From Burkholderiales bacterium (GTDB taxonomy: Bacteria; Pseudomonadota; Gammaproteobacteria; Burkholderiales; Burkholderiaceae_C), in the NCBI GenBank assembly GCA_021414305.1, contig JAIOOS010000006.1, forward strand, positions 495,912-559,911: 64,000 nt of DNA, read 5' to 3'. Made by a program: the position numbers and the translations under genes. Position 1 is the first letter of the stretch. Every line of letters starts with the position of its first letter. The notes below the pieces were generated by a model. It made no database searches and had not been told where the DNA came from. It was given only the letters and a program-made list of their open reading frames with translations. This document shows, piece after piece, positions 27,415 to 37,019 of the stretch.

Positions 27415-28836
27415 TCACGCGATCCTGGCCTGGTGGTGGGCCAGCAAGGCCACCGCACACGAAGCAACGCGCGAGTGGGCCGTATCCGCCCGGCTGGTCA
27501 GCACAATGGGCACCTTGGCACCCAACACGACGCCCGCGGCCTGTGCATCGGCCAGGTACTCCAGCTGCTTGGCCAGGATGTTGCCGGCTTCGAGGTTCGG
27601 TACCACCAGCACATCGGCATCGCCGGCGACCTCGGAGCGGATGCCCTTCAGTCCAGCTGCGAAGGAAGAGACGGCGTTGTCGAAGGCAAGCGGACCATCC
27701 AGCGCAGCGCCGTTGATCTGGCCGCGCTCGGCCATCTTGCACAGGGCGGCGGCATCCATCGACGAGCGCAGTTTCGGCGTCACGGTCTCCAACGCCGAAA
27801 GCAGGGCCACTTTCGGCCGCGCGATGCCCAGCGCGTGGGCCAGGTCGATGGCGTTGCGCACGATGTCGGCCTTGGCCTCGAAGTCGGGTTCAATGTTGAT
27901 CGCAGCATCGGTCACCAGCAGAGGCTTGGCATATCGCGGTACGTCAAGCACGAACACGTGGCTGATGCGACGCTCGGTGCGAAGCCCGTTCTGCGGTGTG
28001 ACCACCTCGGCCATCAGCTCGTCGGTGTGCAGGCTGCCCTTCATGAGCGCCTGCACTTCGCCTGACTGCGCCATCGCCACGGCCTTCAGTGCCGCTGCCT
28101 GGCTGTGCGGCACGTCAACCATGGGCGTCGAGCCGAGCTCGATGCCGCACTCGGCCGCGACCGCGCGAATCTTCGCCACCGGTCCGACCAGCACGGGCTG
28201 GATCAGGCCCAGCCGTGCGGCATCGAGTGCACCTTCGAGCGCTTCGCGGCTGCAGGGATGCACCACGGCCATGCGGATCGGTTCGCACGCTCGAGCCGCG
28301 GCCAGCAATTGGTGATAGCGCAGGTTCTTGTCGGCCATCAGCACGTCTGGCAGATCGGTGCGGCGGATGCGCAGCTTCTCCCTGGGCGGCACGACATCGG
28401 CCTGGCCCTCGATGACGACCGCGCCGTCCTGGTCGACACAGCGCGTGTCGAGCGTGGCGCGGTGCTTCACCGGGTCCAGCGACGCGACCGTGACGGTCAC
28501 CGTCAGCGTGTCGCCCGGGTGGACCGGGTGCAGGAAGCGCAGGGTCTGGCCGACGTAGATCGTGCCCGGCCCGGGGAACTCGGTGCCCAGCACAGTGGAG
28601 ATCAGCGAGCCACCGAGCATGCCGTGGGCGATGATCTCGCCGAAGCGCGTTGTCTTCGCGTACACGGCGTCGACGTGGGCGGGGTTGACGTCACCCGACA
28701 CTTTCGCGAAAAGCAGGATGTCGGACTTGGTCAGCGTGCGCTGCAGTGTGGCCGAGGCGCCGACGCGGAGTTCGTCGAACGGGTGGTTCTCGATCCACAG
28801 TTCCCGATCGGCAGGATTGATGATGTTGTCGTTCAT
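27415..28836 (-). CDS. Fused MaoC hydratase / phosphate acetyl(butyryl)transferase
   Basis: The 473-residue protein has an N-terminal MaoC-like hot-dog domain (about 15-140; LLFAKVSGDVNPAHVDAVYA, FGEIIAHGML) and a C-terminal PTA/PTB domain (about 170-470; LVTDAAINIEPDFEAKADIV, GPLAFDNAVS, ANILAKQ-like GNILAKQLEYL). It is annotated in other genomes as bifunctional enoyl-CoA hydratase/phosphate acetyltransferase. With AckA it gives substrate-level ATP from acyl-CoA. The (R)-specific hydratase half could feed 3-hydroxyacyl-CoA to PhaC three genes away. Its acyl preference is not readable. Confidence 0.9.
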   Translation of the reverse strand: MNDNIINPADRELWIENHPFDELRVGASATLQRTLTKSDILLFAKVSGDVNPAHVDAVYAKTTRFGEIIAHGMLGGSLISTVLGTEFPGPGTIYVGQTLRFLHPVHPGDTLTVTVTVASLDPVKHRATLDTRCVDQDGAVVIEGQADVVPPREKLRIRRTDLPDVLMADKNLRYHQLLAAARACEPIRMAVVHPCSREALEGALDAARLGLIQPVLVGPVAKIRAVAAECGIELGSTPMVDVPHSQAAALKAVAMAQSGEVQALMKGSLHTDELMAEVVTPQNGLRTERRISHVFVLDVPRYAKPLLVTDAAINIEPDFEAKADIVRNAIDLAHALGIARPKVALLSALETVTPKLRSSMDAAALCKMAERGQINGAALDGPLAFDNAVSSFAAGLKGIRSEVAGDADVLVVPNLEAGNILAKQLEYLADAQAAGVVLGAKVPIVLTSRADTAHSRVASCAVALLAHHQARIA

Positions 28837-28877
28837 GTCTGTTCCACGTTGGTCCAGCGACGGCGGAGACGTTCGAT

Positions 28878-29681
28878 TCAGCCGACGATGTGGTAGCCCG
28901 CGTCGACGAACGCGACGTTGCCTGTCATGCCCCGCGCGGCGTCGGTGAGGAGCATCGCCGTCACGGCGCCGACATCCTCGATGTCCACCAATTGGTGTTC
29001 AGGGGCCCGCTGCGCCGCCTGCTCGAGAAGCGCGTCGAAATGGTCGATGCCGGAGGCCGCACGCGTCTTGATCGGGCCCGGCGATACCGCGTGGACACGA
29101 ATGCGCCGGGGACCGAGTTCGACCGCCAGGTAGCGCACGCTGGACTCCAGCGCGGCCTTCACCGGCCCCATGATCCCGTAGCTACCGATCACCTTCTGGG
29201 CGCCGTAGTAGCTCATCGTGACCAGGGAGCCGCCATCGGTCATCAAGGGCTCGGCCAGGCGCGCCATGCGAATGAACGAATGGCACGACACATTCATGGC
29301 GCGGGAAAATCCCTCCTGGCTGCAGTCGACCACCCGGCCGTGCAGGTCGTCCTTGGGCGCATAGGCGATGGCATGCAACACGAAGTCGAGCCGGCCCCAC
29401 TGCGCTTTGACTCGTTCGAACACCGCTTCCATCTGGCCCGGCTGCTCGACATCGAGCGGCATGTAGATGTCGGCGCCAAGCTGCTCGGCCAGCGGCCGCA
29501 CGAATGGATCGGCGTGCTCGTTCAGGTAGGTCAACGCCAGCGCCCCGCCCAGGTCGCGGATCGCGCGCGCACAGCCGTAGGCAATGCTGTGTTCGTTGGC
29601 GACGCCAACCACCAGGCCCTTCTTGCCGACGAGGGTTGCCAGCGGGTTCTGCAGCGTCGGTGTCGGGTTCACGATGGTCAT
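28878..29681 (-). CDS. fabI: NADH-dependent enoyl-ACP reductase
   Basis: The 267-residue SDR protein has the FabI hallmarks: KKGLVVGVANEHSIAYG (the divergent nucleotide site with SIA), a SYGIMGPVKAALES active site (Tyr-x6-Lys) and the VSPGPIKTRAASGI loop. It catalyses the last step of fatty-acid elongation. A housekeeping fabI is expected elsewhere, so this operon copy may serve a conditional role. It is 10 bp after phaC and 41 bp before the MaoC-Pta gene. Confidence 0.93.
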   Translation of the reverse strand: MTIVNPTPTLQNPLATLVGKKGLVVGVANEHSIAYGCARAIRDLGGALALTYLNEHADPFVRPLAEQLGADIYMPLDVEQPGQMEAVFERVKAQWGRLDFVLHAIAYAPKDDLHGRVVDCSQEGFSRAMNVSCHSFIRMARLAEPLMTDGGSLVTMSYYGAQKVIGSYGIMGPVKAALESSVRYLAVELGPRRIRVHAVSPGPIKTRAASGIDHFDALLEQAAQRAPEHQLVDIEDVGAVTAMLLTDAARGMTGNVAFVDAGYHIVG

Positions 29682-29691
29682 GCCATGCTCC

Positions 29692-31560
29692 TCAAGGCAT
29701 CAAGACGTACTGACCCGGCGCCTCGCCGAGCACCGGCAAGCCGGCCGTCGGCGCGCCCATGGACGGCGGCGCGCCGCGTTTGCCGGCGTGTGCACTGAGC
29801 CATTGCTCCCAACTCGGCCACCATGAGCCCTCGACGGTCGGCGCGCTGGCGATCCAGGTGTCGGGATCGACGTAGCGCTCATCCGCCCTGCGCGTGGCGA
29901 GTTGATGGCTGCGCCTGACGCCAGGCCCGGGCGGGTTGACCACGCCGACGTTGTGCCCGCCGGTGGTCAGGCAGAAGGTCACTTCGGTGTCAGTGAGCAG
30001 GTGGACCTTGTAGACAGACTTCCATGGCGACACGGTGTCGCGCTGCGCGCCGACGGCGAACACCGGGAGGCGGATGTCGGTCAGCGCAATCGGGCGCCCG
30101 TCGACGATGTAGTGACCGTTGGCGAGATCGTTGTTGAGGTACAGGCTGCGCAGGTATTCGCTGTGCTGGCGGCAAGGCATGCGCGTGGCGTCGGCGTTCC
30201 AGGCCATCAGGTCGGTCATCGGCTGACGGATGCCGAACAGGTAGTCGTGCACCATGCGCGACCAGACCAGATCGCGCGAGTTGAGCAACGCGAAGGCGCC
30301 AGCCATCTGCTTGCCATCCAGATAGCCGCGCTCCCACATGATGTCTTCCAGATAGGCGAGCTGGCTCTCGTCGATGAACAGCGACAGCTCGCCCGGCTCG
30401 GTGAAGTCGAGCTCGCTGGCAAACAGCGTCATCGAACCCAGCCGGGTGTCACCGTCGCGCGCCAGCGTCGCCGCGGCAATGGCCAGCAAGGTGCCGCCTA
30501 GGCAGTAGCCCACCGTATTCACCTGGCGTTTCGGGACGATGGCGGTCACCGCCTCGACGGCGGCCAGCACGCCCAGCTTCAGGTAGTCATCCATGCCCAG
30601 GTCGCGGTCACGCGAGTCCGGGTTCTTCCACGACACGATGAACACCGTGTGCCCGCGTTCGACCAGGTAGCGCACCAGCGAGTTGCCGGGTGACAGGTCG
30701 AGGATGTAGTACTTCATGATCCATGAGGGCACGATCAGCACCGGGTCGGCGTGAACGGTCTCGGTTTGCGGCGCGTACTGGATCAGCTCGATCAAGTCGT
30801 TGCGAAAAACAACCCGGCCCGGCGTCACGGCCACCTCGTGGCCGGGTCGGAACTGTTCGGTGCCTTCGGGCGGCTTGCCGGACCGCAGGCGCAGCGCGTC
30901 CTCCCACCAATACTTGGCGCCACACAAGAGATTGGCTCCACCTTCCTCGGTGGTCTTGCGGATCAATTCGGGGTTGGTGGGCCAGAAGTTCGAAGGCGAG
31001 GACATGTCGACCAATTGGCGTGTCACGAAGGTGGCCACCTGCTCGTGGTGCCGGCTGACCCCCTTCACGCCGGACGTCGCGTCCTGCCACCACTGCTGGC
31101 CGAGCAGAAACGACTCGCGGATGATGTTGAAAGGCCAGCCCCGCCATTCGGGCCCCTCGAAGCGCCGGTCCTGTGGCAGCGGGTCGATGCAGGGCTCGGC
31201 CGTACCGGACGCAGCATTGGCGTTGAACAACGCCAGGCGCGCTGATTGGCGCAGCGCATTCGCGGCCAGCTCCACCTGCTTGCCGGGTGCCATCGCCAGG
31301 TGGATCAACCAGTCGGCGTAGGACCCGACGATGGTCTCCGGAGACAGGCCTTGCGTCAGCGCCCCCAAGGTCGCGTGGACCATGCGGTCGACGTTGCGTC
31401 GCGGGGCGCCGGTCGCGGGGTCACCCGCCTTCGGTGCGGACGGCGACTGAACCCTTGTTGCCAAGGCTGTTGTCGCAGGCCGGGTCAACATGGAGCCTGG
31501 TACGTTGCGCCGGCTGGTAGCGGCTGCACGTCGAGAGGAGGGACGATCAGTGTTGGACAT
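29692..31560 (-). CDS. phaC: Poly(3-hydroxyalkanoate) synthase
   Basis: The 622-residue protein has the PhaC N-terminal region (WPFNIIRESFLLGQQWW, YWWEDALRLRSGKPPEGTEQ) and an alpha/beta hydrolase domain. The lipase-like box is GYCLGG with catalytic Cys near residue 353. The catalytic Asp is in GAQRDTVSPW (about 507) and the His in GGHNVGVVNPPG (about 535). It polymerises (R)-3-hydroxyacyl-CoA into PHA granules. No phaA, phaB or phasin lies in the operon, so precursors must come from elsewhere or from the MaoC half of the downstream fusion. ATG at 31560 is 14 bp after the permease stop. Confidence 0.93.
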   Translation of the reverse strand: MSNTDRPSSRRAAATSRRNVPGSMLTRPATTALATRVQSPSAPKAGDPATGAPRRNVDRMVHATLGALTQGLSPETIVGSYADWLIHLAMAPGKQVELAANALRQSARLALFNANAASGTAEPCIDPLPQDRRFEGPEWRGWPFNIIRESFLLGQQWWQDATSGVKGVSRHHEQVATFVTRQLVDMSSPSNFWPTNPELIRKTTEEGGANLLCGAKYWWEDALRLRSGKPPEGTEQFRPGHEVAVTPGRVVFRNDLIELIQYAPQTETVHADPVLIVPSWIMKYYILDLSPGNSLVRYLVERGHTVFIVSWKNPDSRDRDLGMDDYLKLGVLAAVEAVTAIVPKRQVNTVGYCLGGTLLAIAAATLARDGDTRLGSMTLFASELDFTEPGELSLFIDESQLAYLEDIMWERGYLDGKQMAGAFALLNSRDLVWSRMVHDYLFGIRQPMTDLMAWNADATRMPCRQHSEYLRSLYLNNDLANGHYIVDGRPIALTDIRLPVFAVGAQRDTVSPWKSVYKVHLLTDTEVTFCLTTGGHNVGVVNPPGPGVRRSHQLATRRADERYVDPDTWIASAPTVEGSWWPSWEQWLSAHAGKRGAPPSMGAPTAGLPVLGEAPGQYVLMP

Positions 31561-31574
31561 GAGAAGACGAGGTT

Positions 31575-32738
31575 TCAATCGAACTGGCGCCGGAACCGCC
31601 ACAGGCCGAAGCCGCCAAAAATGCTGCCGAGCACGGCGATGCCCAGCACCGAGCGCCACAAGACGTCCAGCCCCGCACCCTTGAGCAAGATGCCGTAGCT
31701 GGCGTCCATGTAGTAGTACAGCGGCGATGCGTACATCAGCTGCCGCACACCTGGCGGCATGGCCTCGGGCGGTGTCCACACGCCCGACAGGAAGATCATC
31801 GGCGCCAGCACCAGGATGCCGAGCATGGCGGTCTGTGCCAGGTTGCGCGTCACCGTGGCGATGAACAGCCCGAGGCCGGACAGCGTGGCGATGTACAGGG
31901 TGGTGATGCCGAAGAACAGCGCCAGGCTGCCCTTGATCGGCACGTGGAAAACCGGCGTCAGCACGGTCAGCAGGCAGATCACGATGCCGGCGTGGATCAC
32001 CAGCATCATCGCCAGCACTTTCGGCAGCATCACCTGGAAGGGTGTCAGCGGCGAGACCAGCAACTGCTCGATCGTGCCCCGCTCCTTCTCGCGCACCATG
32101 GCCGCCGCAGGCAGCAGGATGGCAAACGCGGTGATGATGTTGAGCAGTTCGGAGATCGACATGAACCAGCCGTCGTTCTGGTTCGGGTTGAACCAGACGC
32201 GGTCGCGGTTGTCGACGATCGGCGCCTGCCCGCCCGTGAGCGACAGGCCGCTTCGCTGGGCTTCCATCTCCAGCCCGTAGGCGGAAACGATCTGCGTCGC
32301 GTCGCTGTAGGCCAGGAAGCCGAGTACGGTGTTGGTGGCATCGATCTGCAGTTGAACCGCGCCCTGGCGACCTGCGGCCAGATCGCGCTCGAAGCTCGGG
32401 GGAATGGACAGCACCATCAACGCCTGGCCGCTGTCGAGCAGGCGTTGGCCTTCCGCGTCACTGCCCACCGCATGGTTGACGTGGAACTGCGGCGGCAGCA
32501 GGCGGCCGACCAGCTCCCGCGATGCGGCGCTGCGGTCCTGGTCCTGCACCGCGACGCTGGCCTGGTTGAGCTGCAATGTCACGCCCGAGCCGGCGTTGTA
32601 GACATCGACCGTGAAGCCGTACAGGATGACGAACAGCAGCACCGGGTCGCGCAGCAACTGCAGCAATTCCTTGACCGTCATCACCCGCAGCCGGCCGCGC
32701 CAGACGCGCCAGCCCTGACCACCAAAGCCCTTGCTCAT
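31575..32738 (-). CDS. ABC-2 type permease, second of the pair (YhhJ/YbhR-like)
   Basis: The 387-residue protein has one N-terminal helix (ELLQLLRDPVLLFVILYGF), a large periplasmic loop and five C-terminal helices, the ABC-2 DrrB/YbhR layout. The EKERGTIEQLLVSPL motif after the second helix is diagnostic. The start at 32738 overlaps the upstream permease stop by 4 bp (ATGA). With the other permease, the ATPase, HlyD and TolC it forms a tripartite exporter. Substrate unknown; related systems expel toxic organics. Confidence 0.9.
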   Translation of the reverse strand: MSKGFGGQGWRVWRGRLRVMTVKELLQLLRDPVLLFVILYGFTVDVYNAGSGVTLQLNQASVAVQDQDRSAASRELVGRLLPPQFHVNHAVGSDAEGQRLLDSGQALMVLSIPPSFERDLAAGRQGAVQLQIDATNTVLGFLAYSDATQIVSAYGLEMEAQRSGLSLTGGQAPIVDNRDRVWFNPNQNDGWFMSISELLNIITAFAILLPAAAMVREKERGTIEQLLVSPLTPFQVMLPKVLAMMLVIHAGIVICLLTVLTPVFHVPIKGSLALFFGITTLYIATLSGLGLFIATVTRNLAQTAMLGILVLAPMIFLSGVWTPPEAMPPGVRQLMYASPLYYYMDASYGILLKGAGLDVLWRSVLGIAVLGSIFGGFGLWRFRRQFD

Positions 32739-33889
32739 GAACTCACCCGTTTGTGAAACAGCATGAAGCCGGCAGTGAAGAGCACGGCCGCGTAAGCAGC
32801 CAGCGCCAGTACGTTGGGCCACAGGGCCGCGAAGCCGACGCCTTTGAGAAAGCTGCCCATCGCGATGTCGGCGTAGTACATGCCGGGCAGCAGGTGCGCG
32901 ATGACGCGGGCGAAACTGGAAAGCGATGACACCGGAATCAGCACGCCCGAATACAGAACCGCTGGTACCACGGTGAGGATGGCCGTGCCGATCATCGCGG
33001 CCACCTGGGTGCGCACCGCCACCGACACCAGCAGGCCGATGCCTGTGGTGCAGGTCACGTACAGCATCGACGCCAGCAGGAAGAACACCGGGTCACCCTT
33101 GAACGGGGCGCCGAACAGGAACATTGCCAGTGCCCACAGGATGAGCACGTTCAGCGACGAGATCGCCACGTAGGGCAGCAGCTTGCCGGCAAGGAATTCG
33201 CCGCGGCGCGCCGTCGACGAGTAGATGTTGAAGATCGAGCCGCTCTCCTTTTCGCGCACGATGCCCAGGGCGGTGAGGAAGGGCGGCGAGATCATCATGA
33301 TCGCCATCAGCAGCTTGGGCGCAATCGACCAGATGCTCTTGACGCTCTGGTTGTAGAGGTAACGCACCTCCAGCCGCAGTGGCGGCAGGTGCTCGCGCGC
33401 CTGCACCTCGCTCAGGCCCCGCAGCTGCGACAGCACGCGCGACAGCGATTCGATGTTGAAGGCCGCATTGATGGCCGCGACATAGCCCTTGGCTGTCTGC
33501 GCCCGGAACGGGAACGTGCCGTCGATCAGGGTCTGCACCTCGGCCTGGCGGCCGGCGAGCAGATTGCGCTCGAAGCCCTCGCGGATGATCAACACCGCGC
33601 GCAGCTCGCTGGTGGTGATGCGCTTGGCCAGGGTGCGCTCGTCGTCGATGTAGCCCTTGAAGTTGAAGTAGCGGGAGTCGATGAAGCGGTGCGCGTACTC
33701 GCGCGACAGGGCACTGCGGTCATGGTCGACCACGGCCATGGGAATGTTCTCGACGTCCAGTGACAGCCCGAAGCCGAACAGCAGCATCAACACCGCCGGC
33801 ACCACGAAGGCCAGCGCGAAGAACAGCCGGTCGCGCACGATCTCGCGCCATTCCTTGTAGGCCACGGCCCAGATGCGGGCGGGGTTCAT
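32735..33889 (-). CDS. ABC-2 type permease, first of the pair (YbhS-like)
   Basis: The 384-residue protein has the same topology as its partner: an N-terminal helix after AVAYKEWREIVRDRLFFALAF, a periplasmic loop with VVDHDRSALSREY, and the EKESGSIFNIYSSTARRGEF motif before four to five helices. It overlaps the ATPase stop by 4 bp and the next permease by 4 bp, so all three are translationally coupled. It forms the membrane pore together with the second permease. Confidence 0.9.
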   Translation of the reverse strand: MNPARIWAVAYKEWREIVRDRLFFALAFVVPAVLMLLFGFGLSLDVENIPMAVVDHDRSALSREYAHRFIDSRYFNFKGYIDDERTLAKRITTSELRAVLIIREGFERNLLAGRQAEVQTLIDGTFPFRAQTAKGYVAAINAAFNIESLSRVLSQLRGLSEVQAREHLPPLRLEVRYLYNQSVKSIWSIAPKLLMAIMMISPPFLTALGIVREKESGSIFNIYSSTARRGEFLAGKLLPYVAISSLNVLILWALAMFLFGAPFKGDPVFFLLASMLYVTCTTGIGLLVSVAVRTQVAAMIGTAILTVVPAVLYSGVLIPVSSLSSFARVIAHLLPGMYYADIAMGSFLKGVGFAALWPNVLALAAYAAVLFTAGFMLFHKRVSS

Positions 33890-35919
33890 GCGGCTTCCCT
33901 TTGCGGTGACTGACGTGCCGCCTGCTGCGCAGCTTCGAGCGCCGTGACCCGGTAGACGAACACGTCTTCCATCGAGAGTGGCTGGGGTTCAACCTTCACG
34001 TCGCGCTGGCCGACGCCGGCCAGCAGCGTCGCGATGCGATCGATGTCATGCACCGGATCGGATGAGAGCACGTGCAGCAGCTTGCCGAACAGCGAGCCGT
34101 GGGCGAAACCGGCCTGCGCCAACACGTCGAGCGCAGCCTGCGGCTGCGGCGCAGTGATCTCCAGCAAGTGCCCGGCCTCCTGCTCGACGGTGGCCTTCAT
34201 GCCGGCCGGGCTGTCGTCGGCCACCACGCGGCCTGCGTACATCAGCGCGAGATGGTCGCAGTGCTCGGCCTCCGACATGTAGTGCGTCGTGACCAGGATC
34301 GCCACCCGCTCCTCGCGCGACAGGCGGTACAGCATCTCCCAGAAGCTGCGCCGGCCGATCGGGTCGACCCCTGAGGTGGGTTCATCCAGGAACAACACCC
34401 GCGGGCGGTGCACCAGCGCGCAGCCCAGCGCCAGGCGCTGGCGCTGGCCCATCGGCAGCGATGCCGCCCGGGCGTCGCGCTGCTTGCCCAAGTCGGCCAT
34501 GTCCAGCACCCATCCCAGGCGCTGTTCGGTGGCGGCCTTGTCGAGGCCGTAGATGCCGGCGTACAGGCGGATGTTCTCGGCCACCGTCAGGTCCAGGTAC
34601 AGCGAGAAGGCCTGCGACATGTAGCCAATGCGCTCCTTGATCTCGAAGCCGGCAATGCGCATATCGGCACCGGCCACCCATCCCTCGCCGCGCGTGGGCT
34701 GCAGGATGCCTGTGAGCATCTTGATGACCGTGCTCTTGCCGGCACCGTTGGCGCCCAGCAGGCCAAAGATCTCGCCCTGCGGTACGCGAAAGCTCACGGC
34801 CTCGGCGGCGTGGAAGTCACCAAAGATGCGCGTCAAGGCCCGGGCTTCGATGGCGGCGCCGGCGTCGTTGGCCGCTGCTGCCATGGCCGAGTTGCCCGAG
34901 GTGCTCGAGTTGCCGAGCACCGACCCTTCGCCCGACCGCTGCAGTTGCACGAGGCCGCGCTTGCGCAACAGCGCGATGAAGGTGTCTTCCAGTGTCGGCA
35001 CCTTGGCGCGCAGTTGCTCGCGCGGCAACCCCGGCGCCGCCTTCGACACCTGTTGCACGGCCTGTTCGGCGTCGGCGTCGTCGACAAACACGTGCAGCGT
35101 CGTGCCCAGGACGTCGGCCTGGGCGAAAGTCTGGCGAAGCTGGCCCAGCGTGGCCATCGCGCTGGCGCTGTCCAGTGGCGCGTTCACCAGGCTGCCCGGG
35201 GCCAGCCGACCGATGGCTTCCGGTGTGTCGGCGGCGAGCAATTTGCCGCCGAACATCAGGCCGATGCGGTCGAAGCGGCTGGCCTCGTCCATGTACGCCG
35301 TGGAGACCAGCGCCGTGATGCCGCGACTTTGCAGCAACCGCGCCAGGATCGCCCAGAAGTCGCGCCGCGACACCGGGTCGACGCCCGTGGTCGGTTCGTC
35401 CAGGATGATCAGGTCCGGCGCGTGGATCAGCGTGCACACCAGCCCGAGCTTTTGCTTCATGCCGCCGGAAAGCTGCTTCATGGGCCGGTCGCGAAAGGCG
35501 TCCAGACGCGTGGCCGCGAGCAATTCGTTCTTGCGTTGTTCCAGTTCGGCTTTGGGCACCAGGCGCAGCTGGCCGAAGAAGTCGACGTTCTCCTCGATCG
35601 ACAGGTCGGCATACAGGTTCTGTCCCAGACCCTGCGGCATCAGGCCCAGGCGTCCCTTGACCTGCTCGCAGGCGCGTTCGGAATCCAGGCTGACGCCAAA
35701 CACTTCCAGCGTGCCGGCTTCGAAGCTCAGCACACCGGCAGCGGCCTTCATCAGGCTGGACTTGCCGGCGCCGTCGGGGCCGATCAGGCCGAAGACCTCG
35801 CCGCGGCGGATCTCCAGGTCGAGGGCGTCGACGGCGACGGTCGATCGGTAGCGCTTGGAGAAGCCTTGTGCGCGCAGCACCTGGGCTATGGGCGCACTCA
35901 CCACTTCGGGCGTTGCCAC
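33886..35919 (-). CDS. Fused double-nucleotide-binding ABC ATPase (YbhF-like)
   Basis: The 677-residue protein carries two complete ABC domains. The first has Walker A GPDGAGKSS, signature LSGGMKQKLGL and Walker B LIILDEPTTGVDP. The second has LGANGAGKST, LPMGQRQRLALG and VLFLDEPTSGVDP. The second signature (LPMGQ) is degenerate, as often in YbhF/RbbA-like fusions. It powers the adjacent ABC-2 permeases. Its 5' end overlaps the HlyD gene by 22 bp. Confidence 0.92.
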   Translation of the reverse strand: MATPEVVSAPIAQVLRAQGFSKRYRSTVAVDALDLEIRRGEVFGLIGPDGAGKSSLMKAAAGVLSFEAGTLEVFGVSLDSERACEQVKGRLGLMPQGLGQNLYADLSIEENVDFFGQLRLVPKAELEQRKNELLAATRLDAFRDRPMKQLSGGMKQKLGLVCTLIHAPDLIILDEPTTGVDPVSRRDFWAILARLLQSRGITALVSTAYMDEASRFDRIGLMFGGKLLAADTPEAIGRLAPGSLVNAPLDSASAMATLGQLRQTFAQADVLGTTLHVFVDDADAEQAVQQVSKAAPGLPREQLRAKVPTLEDTFIALLRKRGLVQLQRSGEGSVLGNSSTSGNSAMAAAANDAGAAIEARALTRIFGDFHAAEAVSFRVPQGEIFGLLGANGAGKSTVIKMLTGILQPTRGEGWVAGADMRIAGFEIKERIGYMSQAFSLYLDLTVAENIRLYAGIYGLDKAATEQRLGWVLDMADLGKQRDARAASLPMGQRQRLALGCALVHRPRVLFLDEPTSGVDPIGRRSFWEMLYRLSREERVAILVTTHYMSEAEHCDHLALMYAGRVVADDSPAGMKATVEQEAGHLLEITAPQPQAALDVLAQAGFAHGSLFGKLLHVLSSDPVHDIDRIATLLAGVGQRDVKVEPQPLSMEDVFVYRVTALEAAQQAARQSPQREAA

Positions 35920-37004
35920 GGCGTCTCCTCTTTCCAGCGGATCACCGCATCGGCGGGCATGCCGGCCGACAGGCGGTGCTGGGGATTGGCATCGAGGTCA
36001 AGCTTCACCGCGTAGGTGAGCTTCACGCGTTCGTCGACGGTTTGCACTTCCTTGGGCGTGAACTCGGCGCGCGAGGCGATGAACTTGACCTTGGCCGGGA
36101 AGGCCTGGGCGGGCAGGCTGTCAACATAGATCTGCGCAGGAAGTTCGAGCCGCAGTTTCCCGAGTGACTGTTCAGGTACATAAACCTTGAGGTACAAACG
36201 GTCCGGATCGAGCAGTTCGACGATCGGGCTGCCGGCGCCGATCACCTCGCCGCTGTTTCGCACCTGGGTCACGACGATGCCGGCGGTGGGCGCCTTCACC
36301 GTCAGATCGGCGCGAACGGCCTCGGCCTCCGCAACCGCAGCTCGGGCCTGGCCCAGTTGCGCCGTCAGGGCCGCCACCTCGTCGGTCTTGGCACGCACCT
36401 TGTCGCTTCCCAGGCGCGCTTCTTGCGCTTGCTGGCGTGCACGCGCCGCCGCCTGCGTGCCGGCCGCGACGTCCGCGCTGGCGGCGACGGCTGCCAACCG
36501 CGCGAGTTCGGCACGTTGTTGCGGTACGCTGCCGCGCGCCGCCAGATCTTCCAAGCGCTTGGCGTCGCGCTCGGCTTGCTCGCCGGCGGCACGAGCCTTC
36601 TGCAACATCGCCTCGGCCTGTGCCACGCCGGTGTCCGCCGTCGCGTTCTCCAGCGGTACCTGCTTGGCGAGCGCCGCCAGGCCTGTCTGCGCGGCCCGGA
36701 TCTGGGCTTCCAGCGCCTGCACCGCGGCGCGCGCCTGGTTCAGCTTGGCATCGACCTGCGCCGAATCCAGCAGCACCAGCACCTGGCCTGCCGTGACGGC
36801 GTCGCCATCCCGGACCTTGAGCTCGGCAATACGTCCCGGCAGCTTGCTGGCCACCGTGATTCGATCGCCTTCGATACGACCGTTGGCCTGGATCAGTCCT
36901 TCCGGCAGCGAGGCTGAATGGGTCATGCGGGCATAGACGGCATAGCCACCGCCAGCCAGTACGGCACAAGCGATGGCGACCCACAGGGGCTTGGAGAGTT
37001 TCAT
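35898..37004 (-). CDS. HlyD-family periplasmic adaptor
   Basis: The 368-residue protein has an N-terminal anchor (PLWVAIACAVLAGGGYAVYA), a lipoyl-like half (ANGRIEGDRITVASKLPGRI), a long alanine-rich hairpin (about 85-215), the second lipoyl half (APTAGIVVTQVRNSGEVI) and a beta-barrel. It links the ABC permeases to TolC. It is 15 bp downstream of the tolC-like gene and overlaps the ATPase start. The coiled hairpin length suggests direct contact with an outer-membrane channel. Confidence 0.92.
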   Translation of the reverse strand: MKLSKPLWVAIACAVLAGGGYAVYARMTHSASLPEGLIQANGRIEGDRITVASKLPGRIAELKVRDGDAVTAGQVLVLLDSAQVDAKLNQARAAVQALEAQIRAAQTGLAALAKQVPLENATADTGVAQAEAMLQKARAAGEQAERDAKRLEDLAARGSVPQQRAELARLAAVAASADVAAGTQAAARARQQAQEARLGSDKVRAKTDEVAALTAQLGQARAAVAEAEAVRADLTVKAPTAGIVVTQVRNSGEVIGAGSPIVELLDPDRLYLKVYVPEQSLGKLRLELPAQIYVDSLPAQAFPAKVKFIASRAEFTPKEVQTVDERVKLTYAVKLDLDANPQHRLSAGMPADAVIRWKEETPWQRPKW

Positions 37005-37019
37005 GGAAAGGATTCCGAT

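Noticed and set aside
34408..36015. Long plus-strand frame opposite the ABC ATPase (535 codons)
   Set aside because: His/Gln/Arg-rich composition and position opposite Walker motifs mark it as a shadow frame.
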